Positions 56,701-64,000 are shown, counted from the stretch's first letter. The stretch is 64,000 nt of DNA from an uncultured Eubacteriales bacterium (GCA_951800645.1 CATOIK010000004.1:62001-126000), one strand, 5' to 3'. Numbers and translations are program-made. Notes: a model not told the origin generated them from the sequence alone.

Positions 56701-59700
56701 GTGTCGGCAGAAAGGGTCGTAAGGTCGTTATCTCTGCCTCCATTTTCTTCGCTGTCCCATGCCACTGCATAGATTTCATCCAGATCATAAGCAAAGAATG
56801 GCTTCAAATAATTCTCGGACTTGATGATCGCTGCCCGCAGCGCCTCATCATAAAGCTCGTCAGAATAGTTTACCGTTCCGTCAGCATCCTCTGTTTCTGC
56901 ATTATTTTCCAGAACCGGGCGCACCAGCTTCTTGATCTCATCGTCCAAATACCAGTCAATGGCAAACTGGCGCACCATGTCGGAAACCCTGGCATTCTCT
57001 ATGGCATTATCATTTCGGTTTGCCTGGTTTCCAATGGGCTTCCAGGAAGTATAAGTGGGAGCTGCCTCATCCCACTTATCGTTGTTTGCCACGGCGATTC
57101 CATCAAAGAACTTATCATAGTTCAACGCTTCAATCGTTCTGGCCTTTTCTCCGTCCTCCATCTCAATGAGGACGGTTTCAAGAACAGAGGTATATCCGGC
57201 ATTCTGATCTTCGTTGATCAGGCCGTCCTGATAGCTGTAAAGTGTGCCGTTTGCAATGATTGCATCGCGAGAATCCTTGTATAACGGTGCAATCTTATGA
57301 GGTACCCTGGTATAAATCTTGTTTACAAGAGCCGGAAAAGCAGCATTGACCTTCAACGGATCCACTTCTTTGCCTGTCCGGTCAAGCCATACAACATTTC
57401 CATCATTATCCCGGTACAGGCCTTCCAGATTTGACTTCAGATAAGTCTTAAAACGGAAGTTATCCATTTTTAATGCCTCAGCCTTTGTGCCAAGAAGGCC
57501 GCCGAAGGTCTCCGTAAACCAGTCCTTGTGGACATCTCCGTAGGAATTGGTATTGTTGTAGGAGGTGTCATGGATGGTCTTTGTGACTTTGATCTCTTGT
57601 GTAATGGCCCGCTCTTTTACCGGATTTGGGGCCTCATGGGTATTTCCGTCTTCCACAAGATTGTGGTTGCCGTTATAAATCAGCCGCTGGTTTTTGATAA
57701 AGGAAGCGTCCTTATCAAAACCGGCCGCCGTATGCACGCCTGTACCGGCCCCCTGGATCCGCACCAGGTACTCGGATACCTTAACAGAATCTCCTGCCTG
57801 GTATCCCCACACATTGTTGTCCCCGATTTTTTCTATGTCGGCTGCTGTAAGGGTTTTGCTTCCATCCGGCAATGCGATGGTAAAGCCGGAGGTTTTTTCT
57901 CCGGAAAGGTCTGCATCCTTCGCTCCTGCATGGAGAATGTACTGTTTGGAAACCTCATCGTAGTAGACATAGGTACTGCCTGTCGGATCTTTTACCTCCT
58001 CTCTGGAACCTACCACAGCTACCTTGGAGGAAGAAACATCTGTCTGCTCCACTACCTGGTCTTCATAAATGGTCTCGTAAACCCTGCGGCGCACTGGCTC
58101 ATGTCCTGCCCAGCTGCCGTTTCCGTCCTGATACCAGTAATCATAGATTACCTCGCCGGTGCTGTACTTTAAATACTCGGTTCCGGGCCGGTAGGTATAC
58201 GCATTCTGAGGCATACCGTTTTCATCAATGGTAAAGTCCGGTCTTAGATAAATCTGATATTTTCCGGAATTTCCCGGCAAGGCGTTGGCCACGATGCTCT
58301 CGCCGCTGTACTCTCGCATCACATAGCGATTGGTTGCCTCGCTTAGTTTAAAGAGATAGGCGTTTGTAATCTCACCAGCATCATTCTTTCGATAAAGCAG
58401 GGCTTTCTTTGGATTCATACCGGCCGCAATGCAGACTGTGGTGTTAGAACCATCCATGGTGATCCCCTGCAGGCTACCGTAGGTATAGACCTCTTTAGAC
58501 ACAAAGTAATTAAGAATCGCATCAATAAGAGACTTATTGGTCGTCACACCATCTATGTTAATGGTAAACTCCGGCATACCGTACCGCTCCCCTTCCGGTT
58601 CGTCAAAAACGGAATGATCAGGAGTGGAATAACCGTCCTTATAAGGTGTATCCACGCCAATCTGGCGAAGCATCTGTTCTAATTCATACTTCACATAGCG
58701 CAGGTTTTCATCATCGTCAGTGAAACTGCTAAGGTAAGCTGCCGCATCTTCGGGCGCTGCACTGTCGTAGGTAATGGTCTCTGCCTCATAACCGATTCCG
58801 CTATAAAGTACCGGAAAGTCCTTCTCTGCATCAGGATTTAAAATCTGGTTTCCATCTTTATCCCGCTTGGATATGGTATTGTCCTTTGCCGTCTCATAAA
58901 GCGGTTCTTCCGTGGCATATACCCACTGGCCGCCTACCGGAACCTGCACCGTAACGCTGCTGGTTTTCACATTATCAAAATAGAAGTCCGCTCCCTCCGG
59001 AATTCCGTCAAACACTACATCAAAACCGTTTACCGCCCCATTGGAGCGGATTTCCACAGAAAGCAGATTTTCCCGGTTTCCGTAAGCCTCATTTGCCTCC
59101 GGGAAAGTCACTGCATGCATCAGCTTCTGCTCAATCCAGGCAGTTCCCACCGGATAAGATTTGGAATCCTGGGTTTCTCCGTAGTCATTCCGGTTTTCGT
59201 CTGTGGCATTCGTTATCTCCATATTTTTTCCGGTGATGGAAAGCTCATAACCTTCGGACCGGGTCAGCTCCTTGATATAATAGCTTCCAAGAATCAGAGG
59301 GCGTCCAATCCAGCAGTCTCCGTTGACGGTCACATTGTCCCGATATATCCGGCCGGTTTCCTCATCCTCATACTCCTTGCGATAACCGTCCATGTCATAC
59401 AGGTTTTTAGGATACGCTTTTCCAGTGTACTCTATCTGGCCGGTCTTATAGTGATAGATGCTGTGAGGCTTCTCCGTAATGGTAAGAAACGATGCGTCTC
59501 CATTCTTATCGGTTGTGGCTACTGCCACCAGGTCATTGGCATCAAAGACAATGCCGGTGCCTTGTTTCACAGAGCCGTCTGGGTTCCGCTGGGTATCTGG
59601 GCCATAGATGGGGTCTGCGGCAAATAGGCCATAAACAGCGCCTTCCAAAGCAGCGTCTCCCTGAGTATCGCCGTAGGCGTCATATTCTTTTGTTTCTCCT

Positions 59701-62207
59701 GCAGCAAGCTCCATGTCCTTTTTGTTGATGTGGATCTGACCGGGAACACGGTGGTCATACACAATCCAGGAATGAAGCATCTTGTCGGCTGGGCCTGGAT
59801 CTACGGCAGGCTGGCTGTCGCCGATGGGGGAATCCAGGTCAATATATCCGCCGCCATCTTCGGAAGTAACCGCAAACTGGTTCTCTCCTTTGTCCGCTCT
59901 GTCAGAGGGTTTGGCTGCACGGAACAATGCTGCAGGCTTTTTCTTGTCTTCCGTATTGGACGGAGTGGCTCTGTAGGAATTGCTTGGGGTTGCAGTAAGG
60001 GTCTGTCCTTTATCTGTCGCTGTATTGGATGGACTAGCAGAATCAATGTTATTCTGGCCAGTTCCCTGGCTATTGTCCCCATCAATCTTCAGATCATTTT
60101 CCAGGACTTCTTCATCCAGAGCCGGGTCATAAACCTCGTCATACTCTGCCACTACATTTATGGCGATACTTTCCCCGGAAGCCAGGGATTCCGGAAGGCC
60201 AATAAACCGGCGCAGAGCCTGGACGGCTTTGTCGCCAAAACTTAAATCATAGTCTTCCGTCAGGTACGGACTGCCGGCGGAAGACTCAGAATCCGTAGCT
60301 GCTCTCCGCTTTATGGGCTGGCCGGATATGGTGTTGATGAGATGGGCAGCGCCGGCCGCTCCCGCTTCTTCTCCTTCCTCATCTTCCTTGCCGTCCCCGG
60401 ATAACTGATCTCTGGCATAACCTTCCACGATGATGTCCTCATTGCTGCACTTCGTCCATTCGTAAGACTTTCCTGCCTCGGAAGATGCAGTGGTAATGAT
60501 CTCAATCGGCACATCATCCGGATGGCCGTTCTGACCGTGGATGATGTACCCGTTTCTGGCTTCTACCTCCCGGAAGGTATAGGAATAGCGTAGGTTAATG
60601 AAGTTTTCATAGGCGCTGTCTCTGGCCTGCCTACATCCGGATTTTTCAAATGCCTGGGCCTCACTGGCCGCCTTTGTACCGCCTACAATCCAATGATGAT
60701 GGGTACCGCTGCTTTTTCTGGCAGCGGTATCACATTCCTTTACGGCAGCTCTCCATTCCTCCATTAAAGCCTCGTACTCTGCCATGGCGTCCTCATAATC
60801 GGCCTGTGCATCCGGGTCATCCCCCGCAGGCGGATCCGGCTCCGGCGGCTCCGGATGGCCATTACAATAAGTATGCCGAAAATCATAGTAACGCTGGTCG
60901 GAATGGGAAATGCAGCCATTCTCGTCCGTCTTCATATCATCCTCAAAAATCAGCCAGTTTTTCCATGTGGTGGGTGCCTCCCGCATATTCGCCTCTGCCA
61001 AAGCCCCGCCGGTTTCATCGTCTCCAAGTTCCGTCTGATCCGGAAATGCCTCCAATACCTGCCAGATAGCATTTTGCAGAGGATAGCCAGTTTCGTAGTC
61101 CTTTTTCGTCAGCTCCACATGGTAGTTGCTTTCAAAGGTTTCTGAATGCTGATAAATCTTTACATCAATTCCCTCTCCGCCGTTTAAATGTCCGTTGTCT
61201 TCGCCGGTGTCCGGCAATATGGGCTGTCCGGATGTTTTTCCAGTTGTAATATAGAATACCGGATAGCTTTCTTCTACATGGCCTTTTACCCTGGCAAGCT
61301 GCTGTGCGCCGGGCCAGGGGGAGCCATCCGCTTTGCTGGCTTTGAAATACTCAATCCGTCCGGATACTTCCAATACCTTGAAGATAGCAGGATTATAGGT
61401 GACTTTTATAATTGTTGGCGGATGCTTGTCCGTTTCTCCAACAGCCGGAGGAAGACCGGTATCTGCCTCCAGCCACTGAAGAAAAATTCCGGTGGTTCCT
61501 TCCACTACCTGAGGTTCATATCTTTTTCCGTTATACTCATAGGGAAGCGCCTGGAAATCGCAGTATTCTTTAAAATACTCCCAGTCCTTTACTCCAGCTT
61601 TTTCAAATAATTTTTCTTTGCTGATCACGCCGGGGCTTTCCAGAAGTTTGTACATGGGAAGTGCTGTCTCCGGGGTTTTGTGTACCATAACCGTATCCAA
61701 CACTTCCTTGGCAGACTTGGCTCCTTCCGGGACATTGTCCAGCATGGCGAATTCATTGATTTTCTGGTTTACCCAGGCGTTTTCACCTTCTTTCCAGGCT
61801 ACTTTTTTGGCTTCATCTCTTGAAATAGACCGAGGAAAATGCCTTTGGATAATAGTCCAATCCCCATCATAACTTCCAAATGCTCCTATATAAGCCCAGA
61901 AAAGCTTTTTCTGTTCCAAAGTTCCTTTCGCGTAGTCTACATCTGCGTTAATCTTGGAATAATCCATCTGGCTGTTTGCCGCTGCGCCATGATTCAGGCA
62001 GAGAAACCAGCTATCGCTCCCCTCTCCTTCTACTCTCCCTTTCAAATAGGGACTTCCCGGCGTACCGGAATTTACAAAAGCAAGGCCAAACCCATAGGCT
62101 GTCAGATTACCTGGAAGATAGGGCAGCATGGACATGTTTAACATAATCCCAGCCAGGGCTGCCGCTACTATTCGTTCCCCTTTTCCTTTAAAAATAGTTT
62201 TCCTCAT
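46824..62207 (-). CDS. Giant SpaA/Cna-B-domain surface adhesin (apparent fusion with a downstream membrane protein)
   Basis: One frame of 5127 residues. Signal peptide about 1-38. A thioester-type N-terminal domain follows (Cys in WFLCLNHGA, candidate Gln in TGIFLQWLEAD). Then comes a Pro/Glu linker, a Ser/Thr-rich stretch (ATPSNSYRATPSNTEDKKK) and a long stalk of SpaA/Cna-B isopeptide domains; at least 15 E-box-like motifs of the form KAPDGY/RPADGF can be counted. At about residue 4762 lies GLPRTGDW, then a membrane helix and KKEK: a complete sortase signal. The frame continues about 350 residues with a second signal-like helix and a C-terminal membrane segment. Sortase genes are not in the window. 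Probably an adhesin of a conjugative element. Confidence 0.85.
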   Translation of the reverse strand: MRKTIFKGKGERIVAAALAGIMLNMSMLPYLPGNLTAYGFGLAFVNSGTPGSPYLKGRVEGEGSDSWFLCLNHGAAANSQMDYSKINADVDYAKGTLEQKKLFWAYIGAFGSYDGDWTIIQRHFPRSISRDEAKKVAWKEGENAWVNQKINEFAMLDNVPEGAKSAKEVLDTVMVHKTPETALPMYKLLESPGVISKEKLFEKAGVKDWEYFKEYCDFQALPYEYNGKRYEPQVVEGTTGIFLQWLEADTGLPPAVGETDKHPPTIIKVTYNPAIFKVLEVSGRIEYFKASKADGSPWPGAQQLARVKGHVEESYPVFYITTGKTSGQPILPDTGEDNGHLNGGEGIDVKIYQHSETFESNYHVELTKKDYETGYPLQNAIWQVLEAFPDQTELGDDETGGALAEANMREAPTTWKNWLIFEDDMKTDENGCISHSDQRYYDFRHTYCNGHPEPPEPDPPAGDDPDAQADYEDAMAEYEALMEEWRAAVKECDTAARKSSGTHHHWIVGGTKAASEAQAFEKSGCRQARDSAYENFINLRYSYTFREVEARNGYIIHGQNGHPDDVPIEIITTASSEAGKSYEWTKCSNEDIIVEGYARDQLSGDGKEDEEGEEAGAAGAAHLINTISGQPIKRRAATDSESSAGSPYLTEDYDLSFGDKAVQALRRFIGLPESLASGESIAINVVAEYDEVYDPALDEEVLENDLKIDGDNSQGTGQNNIDSASPSNTATDKGQTLTATPSNSYRATPSNTEDKKKPAALFRAAKPSDRADKGENQFAVTSEDGGGYIDLDSPIGDSQPAVDPGPADKMLHSWIVYDHRVPGQIHINKKDMELAAGETKEYDAYGDTQGDAALEGAVYGLFAADPIYGPDTQRNPDGSVKQGTGIVFDANDLVAVATTDKNGDASFLTITEKPHSIYHYKTGQIEYTGKAYPKNLYDMDGYRKEYEDEETGRIYRDNVTVNGDCWIGRPLILGSYYIKELTRSEGYELSITGKNMEITNATDENRNDYGETQDSKSYPVGTAWIEQKLMHAVTFPEANEAYGNRENLLSVEIRSNGAVNGFDVVFDGIPEGADFYFDNVKTSSVTVQVPVGGQWVYATEEPLYETAKDNTISKRDKDGNQILNPDAEKDFPVLYSGIGYEAETITYDSAAPEDAAAYLSSFTDDDENLRYVKYELEQMLRQIGVDTPYKDGYSTPDHSVFDEPEGERYGMPEFTINIDGVTTNKSLIDAILNYFVSKEVYTYGSLQGITMDGSNTTVCIAAGMNPKKALLYRKNDAGEITNAYLFKLSEATNRYVMREYSGESIVANALPGNSGKYQIYLRPDFTIDENGMPQNAYTYRPGTEYLKYSTGEVIYDYWYQDGNGSWAGHEPVRRRVYETIYEDQVVEQTDVSSSKVAVVGSREEVKDPTGSTYVYYDEVSKQYILHAGAKDADLSGEKTSGFTIALPDGSKTLTAADIEKIGDNNVWGYQAGDSVKVSEYLVRIQGAGTGVHTAAGFDKDASFIKNQRLIYNGNHNLVEDGNTHEAPNPVKERAITQEIKVTKTIHDTSYNNTNSYGDVHKDWFTETFGGLLGTKAEALKMDNFRFKTYLKSNLEGLYRDNDGNVVWLDRTGKEVDPLKVNAAFPALVNKIYTRVPHKIAPLYKDSRDAIIANGTLYSYQDGLINEDQNAGYTSVLETVLIEMEDGEKARTIEALNYDKFFDGIAVANNDKWDEAAPTYTSWKPIGNQANRNDNAIENARVSDMVRQFAIDWYLDDEIKKLVRPVLENNAETEDADGTVNYSDELYDEALRAAIIKSENYLKPFFAYDLDEIYAVAWDSEENGGRDNDLTTLSADTLHGTADNTSEGYYYGTSARLPYGTYVVVEQQPKYAGLEDFKNRHYQMDKPKEVFLPSVYASYEGSQQSPEITNDYYNYSSSMAQNEQERRYKIRFNEEALHLIKGRNAEGDFEVYKYGMDIDSIRNGVTGTGMGDYFALTQSEFKPCKNYYNLQDDRTTADVPYYLTEGLSGRGKVAKYYRYSSVAENKGTADNVPFPGGPVTEENQPGRVFKDQVVTMQGAAIAYEGKYAPMLVPWSIAAPENAATEERETRLQANGESSYKGYAYTKLRNRFFTARLRIEKLDSETHENILHDGAIFNIYAAQRDERPDGTGEVLFYEEATLISGTKEFLTAMGATDIRPIKRRASWIDRITGKEVELGDLYTGIVPAGTPICEEAEQIYLGDAKGNHTVAMKSYTTVRDGLMKDEDKNKSLVYADQTVGYLETPQPLGAGAYVIAEVKPPAGYARSKPIALEVYSDQVAYYKEGNKDERVVAAIYEYPSDDQTANATKPQDVVNVASVNVENYPIKLRVEKVKESSADTANTTDDKTVTYKVSGRVDGKLVEIGNDPTLVYAYENGNYLGYAWKKGILEYLSSRKAAGEQVELVYEGRNFAGYGYITQKLETADDVNRYVVGATVTLFDAIALNPSGDTEDLAYEGLVIERNLTNNVTRMYVKEGYAGEKVEFVQERDENGNLYEVKYPAGVNDKEEVVEAEGNIWRAETIQRPDTDILYYDLDSLAVTVTEIVDGQKILYGYDRNYKRIPLEQIESDKHNFNKTDSEYSIFAFKGGTPYLEFVGGDFTKIRYSAKDKVLEVGEGTLVYHLDRDGNRDALVDPYTGMAYVLELTSDGKEQILVWAVNIRRDEHGNIIARDKITTSRIATVGENQEGYREDITLDVSNNSGQDIPAEDRPSYEHTESGYITGTWKSETGEESHKETSVNTNQAGQNMNDEVLMDDNNGHFEKQMNPVYDSHGLPKYYQRSEETYDKSTDLYDRNGDFVRQQDSDNLEEYNHAAYRINMHEELYDGDDTVQEQSRKKLYHRLGEGYILENTWVTSDKTPNDPFHDQKTDGQADILKRLPAGYYIMEELKAPDGYLKGMPTGISVLETAKSQNVTMVDKTIKEVIDKVDGVEKYTVDVLDMNQMAIFGHPKVIGSTTEGMGTYSFGSLPGAEIALYAAEKVYTSDTVTYPQGYYLKKKDEKPIRYLSTNNRAGTPEVLTANWTTGGSPLYLEGLPEGLYVLEELKVPSGFIASEPVEVEICNTPDVQNFVMYDDHTKVEVEKYYLEDAEKKLLAGAEFTLYEAQLDENGAVIYRDGKPQYYKSKAVDSWVSGDREDYEGFIPAFEEMYRNYGVQAGTSVSWESNGQIRTAEFVSAEILGSSMSGGAESIFPTSAVVLYRTSDEHDIRITVYGETGRKTGRDFTFEYQFDYRQLPEVNRYANSYQTLEGRRRLNYLPSGAKYVLVETLAPKGYAKAEDMVLTVIDTVDVQRYHVENQEGQLIISKEVKDRKGELTGAHLGLYRADGAGEFVQAPEYLETDWITGQDGVYTERDFINNRIPDGYVQGDLKPHTIKRLDSGIYYLAELHSPGYYTTFEPVRIEYRQEDEIRIIRVTDVPVEGTVEIVKTDKEGTQLSRAVFELTAYCQNDMRTPVLTRSVSSQTGKVKVSGLPIGEIQKDGSIQPYWYKLREVTPPDGFSVNTQIFKWQFAPDKQGVSYAWGESAEESIVVTDEKTRVSISKKDFDALGDDNSNSTFVAGAKLAVYEITGRDEEDNLVYDEANPVEAWTTRQDETAHVLEGLIAGRSYLLKELQAPAGYNLMKPVMFTLSADGRRIVNISNRLNTITVSYITSGTEHVDTDSKDMDSIQSVTLKGRYAVKVTNTVTDAEGTVIAVWTASEDDYVLHEFDGLQDGAAYTITERTLYSDGTEAVTARTTRIIDFAEDGTFRVPGRKTENVTLSLAYADGIEIASFRPSENVPEQIIKNNVSPENPRITMRNHNGKPGDALDPTQAVWNTVTIVNTANITCDMNLTIRTDENTTVLDPGTGVCEGNHITFTERSVKPLESRTLSFMTEASGQEASVTAVLKHNGGTVAATKTVPVLQEDRLTIHNELTGSGKRLYADETSRFTIRLYSAAGKELKGRYAFDGSRTGTIKSGDTVTLAGNEYITIDPGLYKGIHYEVIREADGREVTAWGTTGTVPEGAGSCAVFTRWLPDTSERELFKKGKSYLLTETTAYTDGTVLESNKLQIELNDMASIEHIIASDRKTKVIISKQDITNNAEQPGNHMAILDKAGNEIASWVSTDKPHQLEGVLTPGETYILREKQPVDGYSYAADIPFTVNQDGTVDAIVMVNKPTYIQASKAEITGEEEVPGCEMELCDKAGDVILSWISTDKPKEIVGVLKAGEEYTLVERRPADGFAYAKEIKFKVSLDGSIDKIQMRDEETKLEVRKVAIATGSNAEPIKGAMLQILNEDKSPATAANTTEDFAKGQELIFESQTDFVKILCQLIAGQKYYLHEVTPASGYAYAEDMPFTISKDGGNDIVVMVDKPTHVIVSKTDITGEREQPGNHMAILDKDGKEVVSWVSTDKPKEIVGVLSAGEEYILVERRPADGFSYALEVKFKVSLDGSIDKVQMKNAETQIEILKVSEATGKPLVGAEFQILDEYGVIYDSWTSMTESHQVTGKLIADKVYYLHEVKAPAGYNRMADLEFKVPRGAETLVLTAKNKKLGGDIPSTSYITFRKMSEDGIYLPGATFEFYDSDGSLYTTAISDDAGMIKIELPADGSYTFREVKAPEGYLINPELYSFKIVNGRLESQIKSIRNVKAPDIILTKLDGEYKNPLSGAVFKIWNDTGYVATGRTDENGILNFAPDRTGVYHVQEMQAPDGYKLDDTIYELTVHPDGSVSGTTVIYNFKQPIKIGKVHASYTHRLSGRGFSAFGLNGVIIPGLPRTGDWSSISWVVHALIFMAAAWLLLVLWKKEKLEGQGGDGNITKKRWSYLVLTGILLTIFFLFAFAFQSKAAETEIARTGPETITSISAPFSDDPENHIPEEYIEQDGQSYRLENYEVVEVELPEQMITASDIITYEDVEAADQIPAQAEVEVLNDNSGAVVIKTVPLKDYEYTDYRWENDFYFPVIVEDSDADYYAMGNELIPNVEENPFEGYEDALLDYMGLNPEAYVIDAVEWTSEPWETEGIVYRQAMATGRKMVATVTARYEGLVSIEAFSAKEIHAKYVLEASVVPEITEPELESGEDSDNAGKKSLWESLLDWIMQNKILASVIALLMLLLLVALILYILSRNKKKEVASDGRKV

Positions 62208-62233
62208 AATATGTTCCCTCTTAAAAAGAAGAA

Positions 62234-62264
62234 ACGACAGCTACCAATTTCTGATAGCTGCCGT
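62234..62264 (-). terminator. Terminator between the transglutaminase-like gene and the adhesin
   Basis: Minus-strand ACGGCAGCTA-TCAGAAATTGG-TAGCTGTCGT stem followed by TTCTTCTTTTT, 26 bases after the stop codon of the 62.3-kb gene. Confidence 0.8.
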
Positions 62265-62289
62265 TTTATTAAGTCTTTTCTTTTTATCT

Positions 62290-63459
62290 TTAATCAAAAT
62301 AGATTGTTACCTTTTTACCACTCAAATGGGCTTTTCCCGGAAACGCTGCCAGAACCTCCTCATTAGTTGGGGTCTGGTATCCGCTTCGTTCACAAAATTC
62401 GGCAATCCCAGAATAATACTCTTTATTAGAACCATACTTTGACTCTTCCCAGTCAAAGACACGGAAGAAACGATCTTTGGTAGTTGGCTCATGCCTAACC
62501 CATACACCGTTGACCCGGTAAATCGGGAAACCATGATTCCCAATAATATCTCCAGAAACTACCAGGTTTACACAATTGGCAAGTAAGCCCGCTGCCGATG
62601 AGTAACCACCACAGTTACATTTTCCATCAACCAAACACCCAATCGCTGTTGATGCATCACCCCAGTCACTTACTGTCTGTCCGAAATCATTTACACTGTA
62701 GGTGGTGTCATCGTAATAGTCTGCCCTTGCAATGCGTTCAGAAATCCTCACGGCTTTTTCAAAATCCGAAGCATTTCTCCAGTCAAAGCTGTTCATAAAA
62801 GCCACTATTTCACTTTTCAAAGCATCTATCCTTCCACGATTGGCATCTGCATACTCTTTTCTACCGGTATCTGAAATACCTGCAAGCTCGGCAACTGCAA
62901 TCAATTCTCTTGGAGGAAAACAACCGCTCAGCGGCAACATGCTATCCATTGCTAAGGCATCCTGCATTATTATTTCTGATGTACCTGTATGATGATACTG
63001 TTCGTTCCAACGATTATCTGAATCCGGATCAATCTCCCATAAGTAATCTGCATCCCATTTCCACATCACTTCGCCATTCGCATTCCTTACAAAATAATCT
63101 TTTAAATGTGCCAGCGGCGCTTCCTCATTTCTCTGAGACATATCCGTAACGGCGGAAGCGCCAACGATCTTCGTCTGCACCACCCCATCCACCACCCACG
63201 CTCCGGAAGCGTCCACCTGGTAGTTATCCGGGGTGGTGGTATTTTGGAGAAGCATACCGTCTTCATTGAAATAGTAGCTCTCTGATACGCCGTCTCCGTT
63301 TCCGTCAATCCAGTGCCAGCCGCCTTTCGCATAAGTGCCGTCATCGTTCTGGTACTTGTAGGAGCCGTCTGCGCCCTGCCAGGTTCCGGCAAAGGCTGTA
63401 GTAGGAAATAACATGGCTGCTGCCATGGATATGGCAATCATTCGTTTCGTTCTTTTCAT
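62290..63459 (-). CDS. Secreted transglutaminase-like protein with N-terminal wall-binding repeats
   Basis: 389 residues. Signal peptide 1-24 (ending TTAFAG). Two or three CW-binding-type repeats at about 25-105 (GGWHWIDGNGDGVSESYYFN). The transglutaminase/cysteine-protease core is at about 230-365, with Cys in GKCNCGGYSSAA, His in IGNHGFPIYRVNGVW and Asp in FRVFDWEES, giving a plausible Cys-His-Asp triad. It could cross-link or cleave surface proteins or wall peptides. Strong AAGGAGGAG ribosome site. Separated from the adhesin by a terminator. Confidence 0.8.
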   Translation of the reverse strand: MKRTKRMIAISMAAAMLFPTTAFAGTWQGADGSYKYQNDDGTYAKGGWHWIDGNGDGVSESYYFNEDGMLLQNTTTPDNYQVDASGAWVVDGVVQTKIVGASAVTDMSQRNEEAPLAHLKDYFVRNANGEVMWKWDADYLWEIDPDSDNRWNEQYHHTGTSEIIMQDALAMDSMLPLSGCFPPRELIAVAELAGISDTGRKEYADANRGRIDALKSEIVAFMNSFDWRNASDFEKAVRISERIARADYYDDTTYSVNDFGQTVSDWGDASTAIGCLVDGKCNCGGYSSAAGLLANCVNLVVSGDIIGNHGFPIYRVNGVWVRHEPTTKDRFFRVFDWEESKYGSNKEYYSGIAEFCERSGYQTPTNEEVLAAFPGKAHLSGKKVTIYFD

Positions 63460-63556
63460 TCTACTCTCCTCCTTAAAAAATAGGGTTTGCTCTTACTTTT
63501 ATAGTTAAGCAGGACTTCCTGACATCGTTTTCTCATTTACACTTTATCATCCATAT

Positions 63557-64000
63557 CTACAATTCCAAATCCTCGCTAAAATTTCTCTGCCGCTGAATTG
63601 TCTGGGGATAAACAAAATCTCTCGCTATGCTATAATATGCCTCCTGTTCCTGCTGAAAGTATGACGCCAGATCCTTCATTTCACCTGTCTGCTGTGCCTT
63701 ATTCAGGACATGATAATACAGAATCTTATTTTTATCCTGGATAATGAAAGGAACCAGGTCATTTTTTATACATTCCTTAAAAAGGAAAATACGGCCTGTC
63801 CGTCCATTGCCATCCTGGAATGGATGAATCCGCTCAAATTCCGAATGGAGCTTTGCCAAATCCAGTATGGTATGGCTGTCTTTTTCGTGATAATCTGCAA
63901 GCATTTTCTTCATTCTTTCCGGTACTTCCTCTGGCAAAGCGGTTTCAATATTAGAAACCATATTCCGCCGGTTTTTATATTCTCCCACCGGGTAGCCGTT
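63557..64000 (-). CDS. Fic-domain protein (partial, N-terminus outside window)
   Basis: The frame is open to the window edge (…NGYPVGEYKNRRNMV), so the ORF-track start is not real. It holds the full Fic core motif HPFQDGNGRTGR and a preceding LAKLHSEFERI helix. Fic enzymes attach AMP or related groups to target proteins, and several act as toxins or in defence. Whether an inhibitory (S/T)xxxE(G/N) helix is present cannot be seen because the N-terminus is missing. The last 45 residues form a helical tail. Confidence 0.9.
   Translation of the reverse strand, partial: NGYPVGEYKNRRNMVSNIETALPEEVPERMKKMLADYHEKDSHTILDLAKLHSEFERIHPFQDGNGRTGRIFLFKECIKNDLVPFIIQDKNKILYYHVLNKAQQTGEMKDLASYFQQEQEAYYSIARDFVYPQTIQRQRNFSEDLEL

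Noticed and set aside
50000-62000. Many plus-strand ORFs of 60-350 codons opposite the giant adhesin
   Set aside because: They are shadows of one 15.4-kb minus-strand frame with coherent domain sequence throughout.

Overview
The window looks like a chromosome segment of an anaerobic, Gram-positive clostridial bacterium, most likely a Lachnospiraceae (Clostridium/Enterocloster-like) gut commensal. The evidence is the Firmicutes-type S10-spc-alpha ribosomal cluster with zinc-type S14, an ECF A1-A2-T-truA block, a lone TM1266-type regulator, a long L17, CW-binding-repeat surface proteins, and an accessory region typical of clostridial conjugative elements. Almost every gene is on the minus strand, so the window reads biologically from right to left. 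No rRNA or tRNA gene or CRISPR array was seen.

Layout by coordinate. 1-2.2 kb: a Zn/Cd-type efflux operon (ArsR/CadC-like regulator, free-standing HMA metal chaperone, P-type ATPase cut by the window edge). 2.2-6.6 kb: an N-acetylmuramic acid operon (acetyltransferase, murP, murR, murQ) behind one strong promoter. 7.1-8.1 kb: rplM-rpsI with its own promoter and leader. 8.2-12.8 kb: a YczE-like membrane protein and ecfA1-ecfA2-ecfT-truA. 12.9-21.7 kb: a block that interrupts the usual rplQ-ecfA order, holding glpK with a long leader, a TM1266-like regulator, a wall-binding protein, a tctCBA tripartite tricarboxylate transporter with a metallo-hydrolase, and a divergent LysR regulator. 21.9-38.9 kb: rplQ-rpoA-rpsD-rpsK-rpsM-rpmJ-infA-KOW-map-adk-secY and the spc and S10 groups up to rpsJ. 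39.3-40.7 kb: a second wall-binding protein. 41-62.2 kb: an accessory, ICE-like region with a large serine recombinase, two HipA-like kinase modules (one broken), an ArdC-like zincin, a small membrane protein and a 15.4-kb ORF for a giant SpaA/Cna-B adhesin. 62.3-64 kb: a secreted transglutaminase-like protein and a Fic protein cut by the edge.

The most unusual signals lie outside the genes. (1) A 123-bp interspersed repeat occurs four times, nearly identical and always in the same orientation. A fifth, diverged copy preserves its stems by compensatory changes. The copies abut operon terminators or sit in leaders at synteny breakpoints. (2) Several spacers inside the ribosomal superoperon are long and hairpin-rich. 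The spacers after rpsD and rpsM are homologous with a covarying hairpin, and a 127-nt multi-branched palindromic element starts immediately after the infA stop codon. (3) The giant adhesin ORF runs straight through an LPRTG wall-sorting signal into what looks like a second protein with its own Shine-Dalgarno, an ATT start codon and a signal peptide.

All calls come from reading the sequence and family memory; no search or folding program was run.
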